Made by a program: the position numbers and the translations under genes. From positions 157,190 through 221,189 of the forward strand of contig PADC01000011.1 of the NCBI GenBank assembly GCA_002700385.1: a DNA stretch of 64,000 nucleotides, written 5' to 3'. Positions 30,774 to 39,223 of the stretch are shown here, piece after piece. The DNA is from Cycloclasticus sp. (GTDB lineage Bacteria > Pseudomonadota > Gammaproteobacteria > Methylococcales > Cycloclasticaceae). Under the pieces are notes generated by a model. That model was not told the origin of the DNA. It worked only from the letters and a program-made list of their open reading frames with translations, and did no database searches. The stretch's first letter is position 1, and each line of letters opens with the position of its first letter.

Positions 30774-31133
30774 TTAAGACACCTTCTTGCGCTGATGCCC
30801 TGCCTCTTCAAGCCTATTTAAATAGTCTTGCCAGTTCTCATCTTTTTTTTCAGCCAGTTCTATTAAAAAAGGCCAGGCATATAAGCCGGTATCGTGTTCA
30901 TCGCTAAAGACCAGTCGAACGGCATAATTTCCAACGGGTTCTATTGCAACAATATTGACGTCTTCTTTACCAACCTGCAACACTTCTTGTCCAGGGCCAT
31001 GCCCACGCACTTCAGCCGAAGGTGAAAAAACGCGCAGATATTCACAACTCAGGTCTACTGTTCTTCCATCATCAAAACTCAACGACAATATACGGCGTTT
31101 TTGATCCAACGCTAAATCTGTGATAGCAACCAT
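30774..31133 (-). CDS. DUF971 / GBBH-like N-terminal domain protein
   Basis: 119 residues forming one DUF971 domain (the N-terminal metal-binding-like domain of gamma-butyrobetaine hydroxylase). Recognisable pieces: RILSLSFDDGRTVDLSCEYLRVFSPSAE at the start (shown here only as family pattern, residues about 15-42) and VRLVFSDEHDTGLYAW near residue 75. Free-standing copies are widespread in proteobacteria and sit next to hslU or ubiE, and some are linked to Fe-S/Mrp proteins; the role is unsettled. 7 bases after hslU. Confidence 0.86.
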   Translation of the reverse strand: MVAITDLALDQKRRILSLSFDDGRTVDLSCEYLRVFSPSAEVRGHGPGQEVLQVGKEDVNIVAIEPVGNYAVRLVFSDEHDTGLYAWPFLIELAEKKDENWQDYLNRLEEAGHQRKKVS

Positions 31134-31140
31134 GTTTTAC

Positions 31141-32466
31141 CTATAAAATATAGCGAGATAAGTCTTCATCTGCGGCCAACTCACCTATATGCGCATCAAC
31201 ATACGCGGCGTCAACCACCTCATCTAAAGCTGAGCCAGCAGGCGCTTTAAATGAAATCTCATCCAGTAAACGTTCCAGGATTGTATGCAAACGACGCGCA
31301 CCAATATTTTCCGTGCCTTCATTAACTTGCCACGCCATTTCTGCAATACGTGAAATCCCATCGTCTGTAAATTGTAAATTAACATCTTCAGTTTTTAACA
31401 AGGCTGTGTATTGCTCCGTCAGCGAAGCATCAGGCTCTGTTAAAATGCGTACAAAATCAGCCGCGACCAAAGCATCCAGCTCAACACGAATAGGAAAACG
31501 GCCTTGCAATTCAGGAATAAGATCAGAAGGTTTTGACAAATGAAAAGCACCGGATGCAATGAATAATATATGGTCCGTTTTAACCGGGCCATATTTCGTT
31601 GTGACGGTACTCCCTTCTACCAAAGGCAACAAATCACGCTGAACGCCATCGCGAGATACTTCAGCACCGCCACTCTCACCACGTTTACAAACTTTATCCA
31701 ACTCATCCAGGAAAACTATACCTGTCTGTTCAAGGTTTTCTATCGCCTTTTGTTTTAAATCGTCTTCATTAATCAGCTTCCCGGCCTCTTCTTCTGTCAT
31801 CACCACTAACGCTTGCTTGATGGCCATTTTTTGCTTTTTCTTTTTTTTATCGCCCGACATATTCTGGAACATGCCTTGAAGTTGACTGGTCATCTCTTCC
31901 ATACCAGGAGGCGCCATTATTTCCACGCCCATGCTCGGCGTGCTGATTTCTACTTCAATTTCTTTATCATCCAAATCCCCTTCACGGATTTTTTTGCGGA
32001 ATTTTTGCCGCGTCGAGTCACCAGACGTATCGCTCATATCAGACCTTTCTGCACGCGGCAATAAAATATCAAGCACTCTTTCTTCAGCGGCATCCTCAGC
32101 TCTTCGCTTCACTTTTTCAGCCTCAATTTCGCGCGTCATCTTAACGGCAATATCGGCTAAATCGCGAACGATAGATTCAACATCACGGCCTACATAACCC
32201 ACTTCTGTGAATTTAGTGGCCTCAACTTTTATAAACGGCGCCTTGGCCAAGGTTGCTAAGCGACGGGCTATTTCTGTTTTACCGACACCTGTTGGGCCGA
32301 TCATTAGAATATTTTTTGGTGTTATTTCACTGCGCAAATGATCAGGCACCTGCGAACGTCTCCAGCGGTTTCTTAGCGCAATGGCAACGGCTCTTTTAGC
32401 AGCATTTTGTCCCACAATATGCTTATCAAGTTCGTGTACAATTTCTTTTGGTGTCATTTGGCTCAT
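31141..32466 (-). CDS. hslU: HslU, ATPase subunit of the HslVU protease
   Basis: 441-residue AAA+ unfoldase that feeds substrates to HslV. Order: [16 protein letters not shown], Walker [10 protein letters not shown] (about 57-65), the inserted I-domain (about 110-245, charged, with GDKKKKKQK), Walker [10 protein letters not shown], sensor motif GRFPIRVEL and the C-terminal IL tail (SRYIL) that docks into HslV. It begins 1 base after the hslV stop, the usual hslVU operon. Confidence 0.97.
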   Translation of the reverse strand: MSQMTPKEIVHELDKHIVGQNAAKRAVAIALRNRWRRSQVPDHLRSEITPKNILMIGPTGVGKTEIARRLATLAKAPFIKVEATKFTEVGYVGRDVESIVRDLADIAVKMTREIEAEKVKRRAEDAAEERVLDILLPRAERSDMSDTSGDSTRQKFRKKIREGDLDDKEIEVEISTPSMGVEIMAPPGMEEMTSQLQGMFQNMSGDKKKKKQKMAIKQALVVMTEEEAGKLINEDDLKQKAIENLEQTGIVFLDELDKVCKRGESGGAEVSRDGVQRDLLPLVEGSTVTTKYGPVKTDHILFIASGAFHLSKPSDLIPELQGRFPIRVELDALVAADFVRILTEPDASLTEQYTALLKTEDVNLQFTDDGISRIAEMAWQVNEGTENIGARRLHTILERLLDEISFKAPAGSALDEVVDAAYVDAHIGELAADEDLSRYIL

Positions 32467-32467
32467 A

Positions 32468-33016
32468 TTATTTTTTTTCCTCAGCCGTTAACTCTTCAAT
32501 CGTTTGATTATGGTTCGTATAAATACAAATATCACCGGCTATATTGAGTGACTTTTCAACAATATCACGTGCACTTAATTCTGTATTTTCTAATAAAGCT
32601 TTCGCCGCTGATTGCGCAAATGGACCACCGGAGCCAATCGCGATAAGGTCTTGCTCTGGTTGAATGACGTCACCATTACCTGAAATAATTAATGAATCTT
32701 TGCTGTCTGCAATGGCCAATAGCGCTTCTAATTTACGAAGCATACGATCTGTACGCCAGTCCTTAGCCATCTCAACGGCAGCTCGAGTTAAATGACCTCT
32801 GTGCTTGTCAAGCATTCCCTCAAATCGTTCAAATAAGGTAAATGCATCAGCGGTTGCACCTGCAAAACCTGCAATCACGTCCCCACTCGCCAACTTACGC
32901 ACTTTTCTAGCATTACCTTTCATCACGGTGTTACCCAACGTTACTTGCCCATCGCCACCAATCACCACGCTATTACCACGTCGCACAGAAACGATTGTTG
33001 TTCCTCTAAAATCCAC
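32468..33016 (-). CDS. hslV: HslV, peptidase subunit of the HslVU protease
   Basis: 182-residue proteasome-beta-type peptidase. After removal of the MDFRG propeptide, Thr6 (TTIVSVRRG) becomes the catalytic N-terminal threonine. [14 protein letters not shown] and [18 protein letters not shown] follow as in the family. The start is GTG (33016) with GAGAG ahead. First gene of a leftward run that continues through hslU, DUF971 and the ubi genes. I found no convincing heat-shock sigma-32 promoter in the 204 bases upstream. Confidence 0.97.
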   Translation of the reverse strand: MDFRGTTIVSVRRGNSVVIGGDGQVTLGNTVMKGNARKVRKLASGDVIAGFAGATADAFTLFERFEGMLDKHRGHLTRAAVEMAKDWRTDRMLRKLEALLAIADSKDSLIISGNGDVIQPEQDLIAIGSGGPFAQSAAKALLENTELSARDIVEKSLNIAGDICIYTNHNQTIEELTAEEKK

Positions 33017-33220
33017 GGTTGTCTCTCACTTTAACTGTTGACCGTCCATTTTACACAATATTTCGGCTTTGCACTCAACGCGCCCTGTGTTTTGTTGAAC
33101 ACAATAAAATGACATTCTCAAGATTAAACGACTGCCGCCTCTTGTGGATAAGGCGTGTTTAGCCGCTATTCATCTTAGTTGTGATATTCTTGCTTCGATA
33201 ACTAACCGGGAGTAACTACC

Positions 33221-33883
33221 GTGGATGAATTAAACCAGATTTCTCAAACTCTTGCGCTGAGCATGGGAGCGGCTTGGGGCAGCGGCATTAATTTATACGC
33301 AACACTCCTGATGCTCGGTTATCTGGCCCACACGGGTAATATAGATTTACCGCCTGACCTTCTGATAGTGGCCGACCCCTTGGTAATGACCGCTGCCGGG
33401 CTAATGTATGCGGTTGAGTTTTTTGCCGACAAAGTCCCCGGTGTTGATACCGGTTGGGATACTCTACATACGTTTGTACGCATTCCAGCGGGCGCCATGT
33501 TAGCAGCCGGCGCCATTGGTGACATTGGTCCTGCCGCTGAAATTGCTGCCGCCCTTGTTGGCGGTGGTTTAGCGGGCGCAACCCACGCCACCAAGGCAGG
33601 CAGTCGCGCGCTTATCAATACATCGCCAGAGCCCTTTACAAACTGGACTGCGTCTATCATGGAGGATATTGCTGTCTTTATGGGTGTTTGGGCATCAATT
33701 CAACACCCGACTTTCTTTATAATCGGCCTGGTACTATTTATCCTATTGATGATTTGGGCCTTGCCTAAATTATGGCGTGGCATCAAACGCGTATTCAGGT
33801 TCCTTGGTAAAATATTTGGCTGGTCAACGGATGATGACATTCTCAACACACCCTCTGATGGTAAATTACCCAAGCCCGACTAA
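33221..33883 (+). CDS. DUF4126 membrane protein
   Basis: 220 residues, mainly hydrophobic. The pattern GSGINLYATLLMLG at the start, FADKVPGVDTGWDTLHTFVRIPAGA in the middle (residues about 67-92) and GLAGATHATKAGSR are hallmarks of DUF4126 proteins. Small-residue-rich helices (AGAIGDIGPAAEIAAALVGGGLAG) and a final helix followed by a basic stretch suggest four to six membrane segments. Function unknown. Start is GTG at 33221 with CGGGAG 7 bases before it. Divergent from hslV and convergent with xerC. Confidence 0.82.
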   Translation: MDELNQISQTLALSMGAAWGSGINLYATLLMLGYLAHTGNIDLPPDLLIVADPLVMTAAGLMYAVEFFADKVPGVDTGWDTLHTFVRIPAGAMLAAGAIGDIGPAAEIAAALVGGGLAGATHATKAGSRALINTSPEPFTNWTASIMEDIAVFMGVWASIQHPTFFIIGLVLFILLMIWALPKLWRGIKRVFRFLGKIFGWSTDDDILNTPSDGKLPKPD

Positions 33884-33891
33884 ACAGTACT

Positions 33892-34800
33892 CTATTTCTT
33901 TTTCTGCTTTGCTCTAGGGTGTGCTTGATCATACACCGCAGCTAAATGCTGAAAATCCAGGTGTGTATAGACCTGAGTTGTACTGATATTGCTATGACCT
34001 AACAGCTCTTGAACCGCTCTCAAATCCTGGCTTGACTCCAGCATGTGGCTTGCGAACGAGTGCCTCAGCATATGCGGATATAACCGCCCTTGAATGCCTT
34101 GGCGTTTTCGCCAACGCTCCAACCGTGATTGAATGCTTCTAGTCGTTAAACGCGAACCTGTTTTGCCAATAAACATAGCCATTTCAGCCGTTTTGATAAG
34201 CCGTTCTCGCTCACTTAACCATCGCCTGATGGCGATGATCGCCTTACCGCCCAATGGCAGCAAACGAGATTTTTGCCCTTTACCGCTCACCACATGCACC
34301 GTACGCTCTGCCAAATCAATATCCATTAAGTTTACATTGGCTAATTCACTGACCCGCAAACCCGATGAATACAACAATTCCCACATGGCCACATCACGGA
34401 TTTCTAAGGCATCCTTAGGTTCAGCTTCCAACAACCCACTCACCTGATCCACATCTAACACCTTGGGTAAGGTTTTAGCCGCTTTTGGCGCCTGAATACC
34501 TGTTGCCGGATTATGCCGTAATTGCTTCTTGCTAATTAAGTAACTGAAAAAACGTCGACACGCCGATAATTCACGTTGCAGACTTCGGCTAGCCAAACCC
34601 TCTCGGTGCCGATCTGAAACAAAGCGGCGAATATGATGACTGTTCAGTTCAGACCAGTCGTTAAAACCTTGTTGATCACAAAAATTCACTAAGCAGCATA
34701 AATCCCGTTCATACGCTTTTATTGTGTTTGAAGAAAGCCGGCGCTCAACGTTAAGAACGCTTAAAAACTGCTGACAACTATCAACAGCCGCCTGATCCAT
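33892..34800 (-). CDS. xerC: Tyrosine recombinase XerC
   Basis: 302-residue site-specific recombinase that, with XerD, resolves chromosome dimers at dif. N-terminal core-binding SAM-like domain (about 5-90), then the catalytic domain with Arg in SSGLRVSEL, Lys in SGKGQKSR, HMLRHSFASHML (His-x-x-Arg), GHSNISTTQVYTH with the second His and the nucleophile Tyr. Gene order lysA-dapF-DUF484-xerC is the conserved chromosomal context of XerC and separates it from phage or plasmid integrases. Confidence 0.95.
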   Translation of the reverse strand: MDQAAVDSCQQFLSVLNVERRLSSNTIKAYERDLCCLVNFCDQQGFNDWSELNSHHIRRFVSDRHREGLASRSLQRELSACRRFFSYLISKKQLRHNPATGIQAPKAAKTLPKVLDVDQVSGLLEAEPKDALEIRDVAMWELLYSSGLRVSELANVNLMDIDLAERTVHVVSGKGQKSRLLPLGGKAIIAIRRWLSERERLIKTAEMAMFIGKTGSRLTTRSIQSRLERWRKRQGIQGRLYPHMLRHSFASHMLESSQDLRAVQELLGHSNISTTQVYTHLDFQHLAAVYDQAHPRAKQKKK

Positions 34801-34802
34801 CG

Positions 34803-35507
34803 CTAGACTTGACTACCTTGCAATGACTCCAGCCTTTTTGCCACCAACTCACCAAGGTGAGCAAGAAATAAAGTGCCCATGGTTGGGTGAAAACGCTCGC
34901 TGTTTTTACTGCCAATAGCTAGCAAACCGTCTTGTTGCGCAACTTTAAGAGGAATCAACGCGGCTGATTTGACATGATCCGCCTGCTCATCAAACAAGGC
35001 CTCTGCTTGTGTCTGCGTCGGCAAACCACATTTGATTGCTTGAGACTCTATCACCCGCTTAAAATCTTCTATCTGGGGGGCATTTTCATCCCACAAAACT
35101 TGACTAATAGGGAATTCGTCCTTATCTCCGGTCTTTATGAGACGGATAGCAAAAAAATCTGCCCCAAAACACTCACGTAAGGTATCGTCCAACGTAGCAA
35201 ACACTTCTTCAACACAACGTGCATCAATCAATGCTGTTGTTAGCTGTTGCATTCGGCTAAATAGGGCATCATTTTCACGCGCAATGGCCAACAGACCTTC
35301 TAATTGCTTTTGTAATTTTTCATTTTTATCGCGTAATAAAGCCAGCTGGCGCATTGTCAAGGACACCACCCCACCACCCGGCTCCAACACCTGAACATCG
35401 TTGAGTAGCTCAGGGTATTGGTTAAAAAAATCAGGACTCGCCAACAAGTATTCTTGGACTTGTTCCGCGGATAAGTCTGTTTTTGATATTTTTTGTTGCT
35501 CACTCAT
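34803..35507 (-). CDS. DUF484 family protein
   Basis: 234 residues of the DUF484 family, a GAF-like cytoplasmic domain protein of unknown function found between dapF and xerC in gammaproteobacteria. It opens with QEYLLASPDFFNQYPELL, a family marker, then a coiled-coil (RDKNEKLQKQLEGLLAIARENDALF, about 58-82) and a GAF-like C-terminal half. It overlaps dapF by 4 bases and precedes xerC by 2, so it is translationally coupled. Confidence 0.9.
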   Translation of the reverse strand: MSEQQKISKTDLSAEQVQEYLLASPDFFNQYPELLNDVQVLEPGGGVVSLTMRQLALLRDKNEKLQKQLEGLLAIARENDALFSRMQQLTTALIDARCVEEVFATLDDTLRECFGADFFAIRLIKTGDKDEFPISQVLWDENAPQIEDFKRVIESQAIKCGLPTQTQAEALFDEQADHVKSAALIPLKVAQQDGLLAIGSKNSERFHPTMGTLFLAHLGELVAKRLESLQGSQV

Positions 35508-36328
35508 ACGTCAATCATACCATCAAACACCAATGTCGCCGGGCCTGTCATCATGACCGACGTACCTTCACCCTGCCAATCTATCATCAACTCCCCACCC
35601 GGCAAGGTCACCGATGCAGGCGTCTTCAACAACCCTAACAAGACGGCGGTAACAACAGCAGCACATGCACCGCTTCCACATGCCAAGGTTTCACCTGCAC
35701 CACGCTCATAAACTCGCAACGCCAGGCTTGAGTCACTGGTTATTTCGCTAAAACCAATATTGGCCCTCTCAGGAAAAACAGCATGTCTTTCCAAAGCAGC
35801 GCCCACGATCTCAACTTCAGCCGTTTGCACATCATCAACCAGAATCACCGCATGCGGATTGCCCATAGAGACTGCTGAGAATTTAACATGACGACCCGCC
35901 ACCTCAACGGTATATTGCAACTGTTGTTGATCGGCCAATAGGGGAATTTTTGGTGGCGCTAATTGCGGGACACCCATATCGACCGTTACGTGTTGTTCAT
36001 TGATATTTAATATCATTTCACCCGCCCGGGTTTCCACACGAATTGATGACTTATCAGTCAATCCTTTTCGTGTAACAAACAGGGCAAAACAGCGTGCGCC
36101 GTTTCCGCACTGAGACACTTCAGTGCCATCGGCGTTGAAAATAACATATCGAAAATCCGCATCACCTTTGGCTGATTCCACCAAAAGCAATTGATCAAAA
36201 CCAATGCCGTAATGACGATCCGCGAGTGATTTAATTTGCTCTGTCTTTAAATTAACCGCCTGATTGATCGCATCGATGACGACAAAATCATTGCCCAGAC
36301 CTTGCATTTTGCTGAAGTTAATTAACAC
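35504..36328 (-). CDS. dapF: Diaminopimelate epimerase
   Basis: 274 residues; interconverts LL- and meso-diaminopimelate in the lysine and peptidoglycan pathway. The two catalytic cysteines are in QCGNGARCFA (first) and ACGSGACAA (second), and MQGLGNDFVVID opens the chain as in all family members. Overlaps lysA (7 bases) and DUF484 (4 bases), consistent with one operon making and consuming meso-DAP. Confidence 0.96.
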   Translation of the reverse strand: MLINFSKMQGLGNDFVVIDAINQAVNLKTEQIKSLADRHYGIGFDQLLLVESAKGDADFRYVIFNADGTEVSQCGNGARCFALFVTRKGLTDKSSIRVETRAGEMILNINEQHVTVDMGVPQLAPPKIPLLADQQQLQYTVEVAGRHVKFSAVSMGNPHAVILVDDVQTAEVEIVGAALERHAVFPERANIGFSEITSDSSLALRVYERGAGETLACGSGACAAVVTAVLLGLLKTPASVTLPGGELMIDWQGEGTSVMMTGPATLVFDGMIDV

Positions 36329-37593
36329 CCCATTTCCTCGGCCTCTATAGGTAACAAGGTTTCATTTTGCCAAAGACTGTCTACATCTTGGCGTTTGCCA
36401 ATTAAATGAACGTCTTGACCATCCACCATCACCTCGGCAACATGCGGCCTTGAATTGTAATTAGAGCTCATCGTAAAGCCATACGCTCCTGCAGACAGGA
36501 TGGCCAACAAATCCCCTTCCGCAATTGCAAGCGCTCGATCTTTACCTAAAAAATCACCCGTTTCACAGACTGGACCCACGACATCGTACGGCTCTTTTTC
36601 AACCGTTGAAGTCATATCAACCGGCACAATATTTTGCCATGCTTGATATAACGAGGGTCGCATAAGATCATTCATTGCCGCATCAACAATGGCAAAACGC
36701 CTGTCTTCTGTAGGCTTGATGTATTCAACTTTTGTCACCAAAATTCCCGCGTTGCCAGCAATCGCACGACCAGGCTCCAAGATCATTTCATACGGTAAAT
36801 TTCCGAGTTTTTGGTACAACGCGTCCACATAATCTGACGGCAACGGGGGCTGCTCATCACGGTAACAAATGCCTAAACCTCCACCAAGGTCTAGGTGTTG
36901 AATCGAGATACCAACCTTTTTCAGTCGATCTAATAAACTTAATACACGATCTAACGCATCAACAAACGGAGCAACATCGGTTAATTGAGAACCGATATGA
37001 CAATCTAGCCCGACAATCTTAAGGTGCGGCAAACTGTGAGCTCGTTGGTATTGCTGAAAAGCTGTCTCAATATCTAAACCAAATTTATTTTCTTTTAAAC
37101 CCGTCGAAATGTAGGGGTGCGTTTGAGCGTCGACATCGGGGTTAACACGAATCGAAACATTAGCCACCAGACCCATGTCACCAGCAATCTGATTGATACG
37201 ATCCAGTTCTGCTGACACTTCGACATTAAAACAACGTATACCCACTTCCAATGCACGGCGTATTTCATCATGCCGTTTACCAACGCCTGAAAAAACAATT
37301 TTTTCAGCTTCGCCACCTGCTTTAAGAACACGCTCCAATTCACCGACAGAGACGATATCAAAACCAGACCCTAAACGTGCCAACACGTTGAGTACGGCGA
37401 TATTTGAATTAGCTTTAACGGCATAACAAATTAAATGTGGACGCCCTTTAAAGGCGTGATCAAAGGCTTTCCAATGGCGCTCCAACGTCGCCCTGGAATA
37501 AACATACGTCGGCGTAGAAAATTGTTCTACAATCGAATTAACAGGTACTTCTTCCGCAAAAAGCTGATTATTGCGGTACTGAAAATGGTTCAT
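36322..37593 (-). CDS. lysA: Diaminopimelate decarboxylase
   Basis: 423-residue PLP enzyme converting meso-diaminopimelate to lysine. The PLP lysine lies in CYAVKANSN (about 57-65), with the family landmarks LDLGGGLG, EPGRAIAGN and VCETGDFLG (active-site Cys) later. It starts immediately after the lptM stop and overlaps dapF by 7 bases. The order lptM-lysA-dapF matches Pseudomonas and enterics. Confidence 0.96.
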   Translation of the reverse strand: MNHFQYRNNQLFAEEVPVNSIVEQFSTPTYVYSRATLERHWKAFDHAFKGRPHLICYAVKANSNIAVLNVLARLGSGFDIVSVGELERVLKAGGEAEKIVFSGVGKRHDEIRRALEVGIRCFNVEVSAELDRINQIAGDMGLVANVSIRVNPDVDAQTHPYISTGLKENKFGLDIETAFQQYQRAHSLPHLKIVGLDCHIGSQLTDVAPFVDALDRVLSLLDRLKKVGISIQHLDLGGGLGICYRDEQPPLPSDYVDALYQKLGNLPYEMILEPGRAIAGNAGILVTKVEYIKPTEDRRFAIVDAAMNDLMRPSLYQAWQNIVPVDMTSTVEKEPYDVVGPVCETGDFLGKDRALAIAEGDLLAILSAGAYGFTMSSNYNSRPHVAEVMVDGQDVHLIGKRQDVDSLWQNETLLPIEAEEMGC

Positions 37594-37713
37594 CTACAAT
37601 CCTAATTGCTGTGTCGCTTGTTCGCTTGGCATGAATAACGGTCCTTTCTGACCACAGCCTGCCGATATCGCGAACAACCCTAAAATTAATACTACTTGTA
37701 ATAAACGCGTCAT
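37594..37713 (-). CDS. lptM: LptM, small lipoprotein chaperone of the LPS translocon
   Basis: A 39-residue lipoprotein. A basic N-terminus and hydrophobic stretch lead to the lipobox ISAGC with lipidated Cys20, followed at once by GQKGPLFMP, which is the family signature of LptM (YifL), whose Cys-GlnLysGlyProLeu segment mimics LPS binding and helps LptD fold with LptE in the outer membrane. The stop directly touches the lysA ATG (37593), as in other gammaproteobacteria. It is too short for usual gene-length cutoffs. Start and stop were checked base by base. Confidence 0.92.
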   Translation of the reverse strand: MTRLLQVVLILGLFAISAGCGQKGPLFMPSEQATQQLGL

Positions 37714-37811
37714 CGTAACAACCTTAATATTATTTCAACAGTCGGCAGTATAAACCTTTGGCCTTTTTTGGCATACTCTAATCCTTTAATACAACTGACT
37801 GATTAACCACT

Positions 37812-38483
37812 ATGCTAGCTACTCGACTCCCCGCCATTATTTCGAACCCAAACACGCCTATACGTTGTTGTGTCATCTGGCTACATGGCCTGGGTGCCAG
37901 CGGTAATGACTTTGCTCCAATTATTCCAGAATTAGGCATTCAAGATGAACTCGGTATTCGCTTTATCTTTCCTCATGCGCCCAGTATCCCTGTGTCCATT
38001 AACGGCGGTGCGGTCATGCCTGCTTGGTACGACATCACCGAAATGGACTTAATGAAGCGCGCCGATCATTCAGGTATTGTTCACTCCAGCAATACCATTA
38101 CAGAAATGATTCATGATGAAATGGCGACAGGTATCGACCCCTCTAAAATCGTTATCGCTGGCTTTTCGCAAGGAGGCGTTATTGCCCTGGATGCCGGCAT
38201 CCGCTTTCCAAAAACGTTAGCCGGTGTTATGGCGCTTTCAACTTACATTCCTATGCAAGATACATTGCCAACCGCTGAACAAAGCGGTCACGCTAAGATT
38301 CCAATTTTCTATGGGCATGGTGATTTTGATCCTGTGATACCGATTGAACAAGCAGACGCATCACGCCGTTTTCTTGAAGCGTCAGGCTATTGTGTTGACT
38401 GGCATGCTTACCCGATGGAACATTCCGTTTGCCCACAAGAAATTCGTCATATTAAGGATTGGTTAACCTCCGTGCTGTCCTGA
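37812..38483 (+). CDS. Carboxylesterase/phospholipase, alpha/beta hydrolase
   Basis: 223 residues, cytoplasmic. The oxyanion-hole segment WLHGLGASGNDF (about 24-35), nucleophile elbow GFSQGG (Ser in the middle), Asp in HGDFDPVIP and His in MEHSVCP complete the catalytic triad. Resembles Pseudomonas-type carboxylesterases and acyl-protein thioesterase; natural substrate unknown. Starts in its own transcription unit, divergent from the lptM operon; the 98 bases between carry both promoters. Confidence 0.9.
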   Translation: MLATRLPAIISNPNTPIRCCVIWLHGLGASGNDFAPIIPELGIQDELGIRFIFPHAPSIPVSINGGAVMPAWYDITEMDLMKRADHSGIVHSSNTITEMIHDEMATGIDPSKIVIAGFSQGGVIALDAGIRFPKTLAGVMALSTYIPMQDTLPTAEQSGHAKIPIFYGHGDFDPVIPIEQADASRRFLEASGYCVDWHAYPMEHSVCPQEIRHIKDWLTSVLS

Positions 38484-38630
38484 CAAGCACTAACTTTTTA
38501 TCAAAAAAACCCTTCGATAGCAGCGCAAAACCAATAATGACGGAGACCATCATTCACCCATTTCATTTGAACATCGCCGCACTTTCAAACAAAACCCTAA
38601 TATGATTTCCCTGTTTAAGGCGTTCTTTTA

Positions 38631-38860
38631 CTGGCATATACCGATGTGATTAGCCCAAGACCCTCTACAATTGAAGCCTTACCACAAGTGCTAACATTCG
38701 CCGACCAGACAAGCCCAGATGTTTACACAACCAAGCCAACGCTAACAAGTCTGATGATAGCGTCCTGGAGTCTTTCAAAAAATCCTTAAGTAACAGTGAC
38801 GGCCCAACATTAATAAACATGTTTTTGCCAAGAAACGCATGATTGGTTCACCATTCACCC
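38631..38860 (+). pseudogene. Decayed phosphoethanolamine transferase (EptC/CptA-like) remnant
   Basis: Two in-frame fragments of a sulfatase-fold lipid A/core phosphoethanolamine transferase. Bases 38631-38765 give LAYTDVISPRPSTIEALPQV and TSPDVYTTKPTLTSLM, matching the conserved region after the catalytic Thr. A frameshift then leads to SVLESFKKSLSNSDGPT (38759-38809), which corresponds to the segment just before the conserved HLxGTH motif, with about 50 residues missing in between. No start, no metal-site residues and several stops remain. Recognition is from memory of the family. It is followed by a decayed dgkA, a common partner. Confidence 0.7.
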
Positions 38861-38894
38861 CATAGAAAATGATTGATTTTGTTTCCATCTCCCA

Positions 38895-39175
38895 CAAACA
38901 AGAACTCACACTCAATTAACCGTTAAACAACAAACTCTCATAGGAAACCACCTTAGCCTTTTATATCAGCGAAATACCGACTGAAAGAGCCCTGCTTATC
39001 GGTCGTTTGCTACTTCTCCTTATACTGGAGTTAATAATTCCACAGTCGAAGCAACGGAAGACAGAATCGGGGCGAATCCCACGAGTTATCTGAAAGGGCT
39101 AAAGATATAGGTTCGGCTGCCGTATTATTCGGCAGCTTATTGGTTGCTTTAACCTGGCTTTTAATTCTACTTTAA
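38895..39175 (+). pseudogene. dgkA: Decayed diacylglycerol kinase (dgkA) remnant
   Basis: Successive fragments in three frames spell out DgkA: TLAFYISEIPTERALLIGRL then LLLLLILEL (38944-39033), NSTVEATEDRIG after a 1-base loss (39036-39071; E. coli has NSAIEAVVDRIG), and HELSERAKDIGSAAVL with a final hydrophobic helix after another shift (39080-39172; E. coli HELSGRAKDMGSAAVL). The terminal stop TAA at 39173-39175 is intact. The N-terminal amphipathic part is not visible except a weak RQEL-like match near 38899. At least two frameshifts and an internal stop make it nonfunctional. DgkA recycles diacylglycerol produced by phosphoethanolamine transferases, so joint decay makes sense. Confidence 0.8.
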
Positions 39176-39177
39176 AT

Positions 39178-39192
39178 ACAATAATCTATTGT
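39178..39192. promoter_or_regulatory. Palindrome in the oxyR promoter
   Basis: ACAATAATCTATTGT is a perfect 6-base inverted repeat with a 3-base centre, 32 bases before the oxyR ATG. The right arm contains AATCTAT, fitting part of the OxyR half site (6 of 10 consensus positions), so autoregulation is possible but not established. Confidence 0.4.
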
Positions 39193-39223
39193 TAACTCGC
39201 CTTCTTCACTCAACATACAAACC

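Noticed and set aside
33017-33180. Heat-shock promoter before hslV
   Set aside because: A CTTGAG-like -35 exists on the minus strand but no matching -10 at allowed distance.
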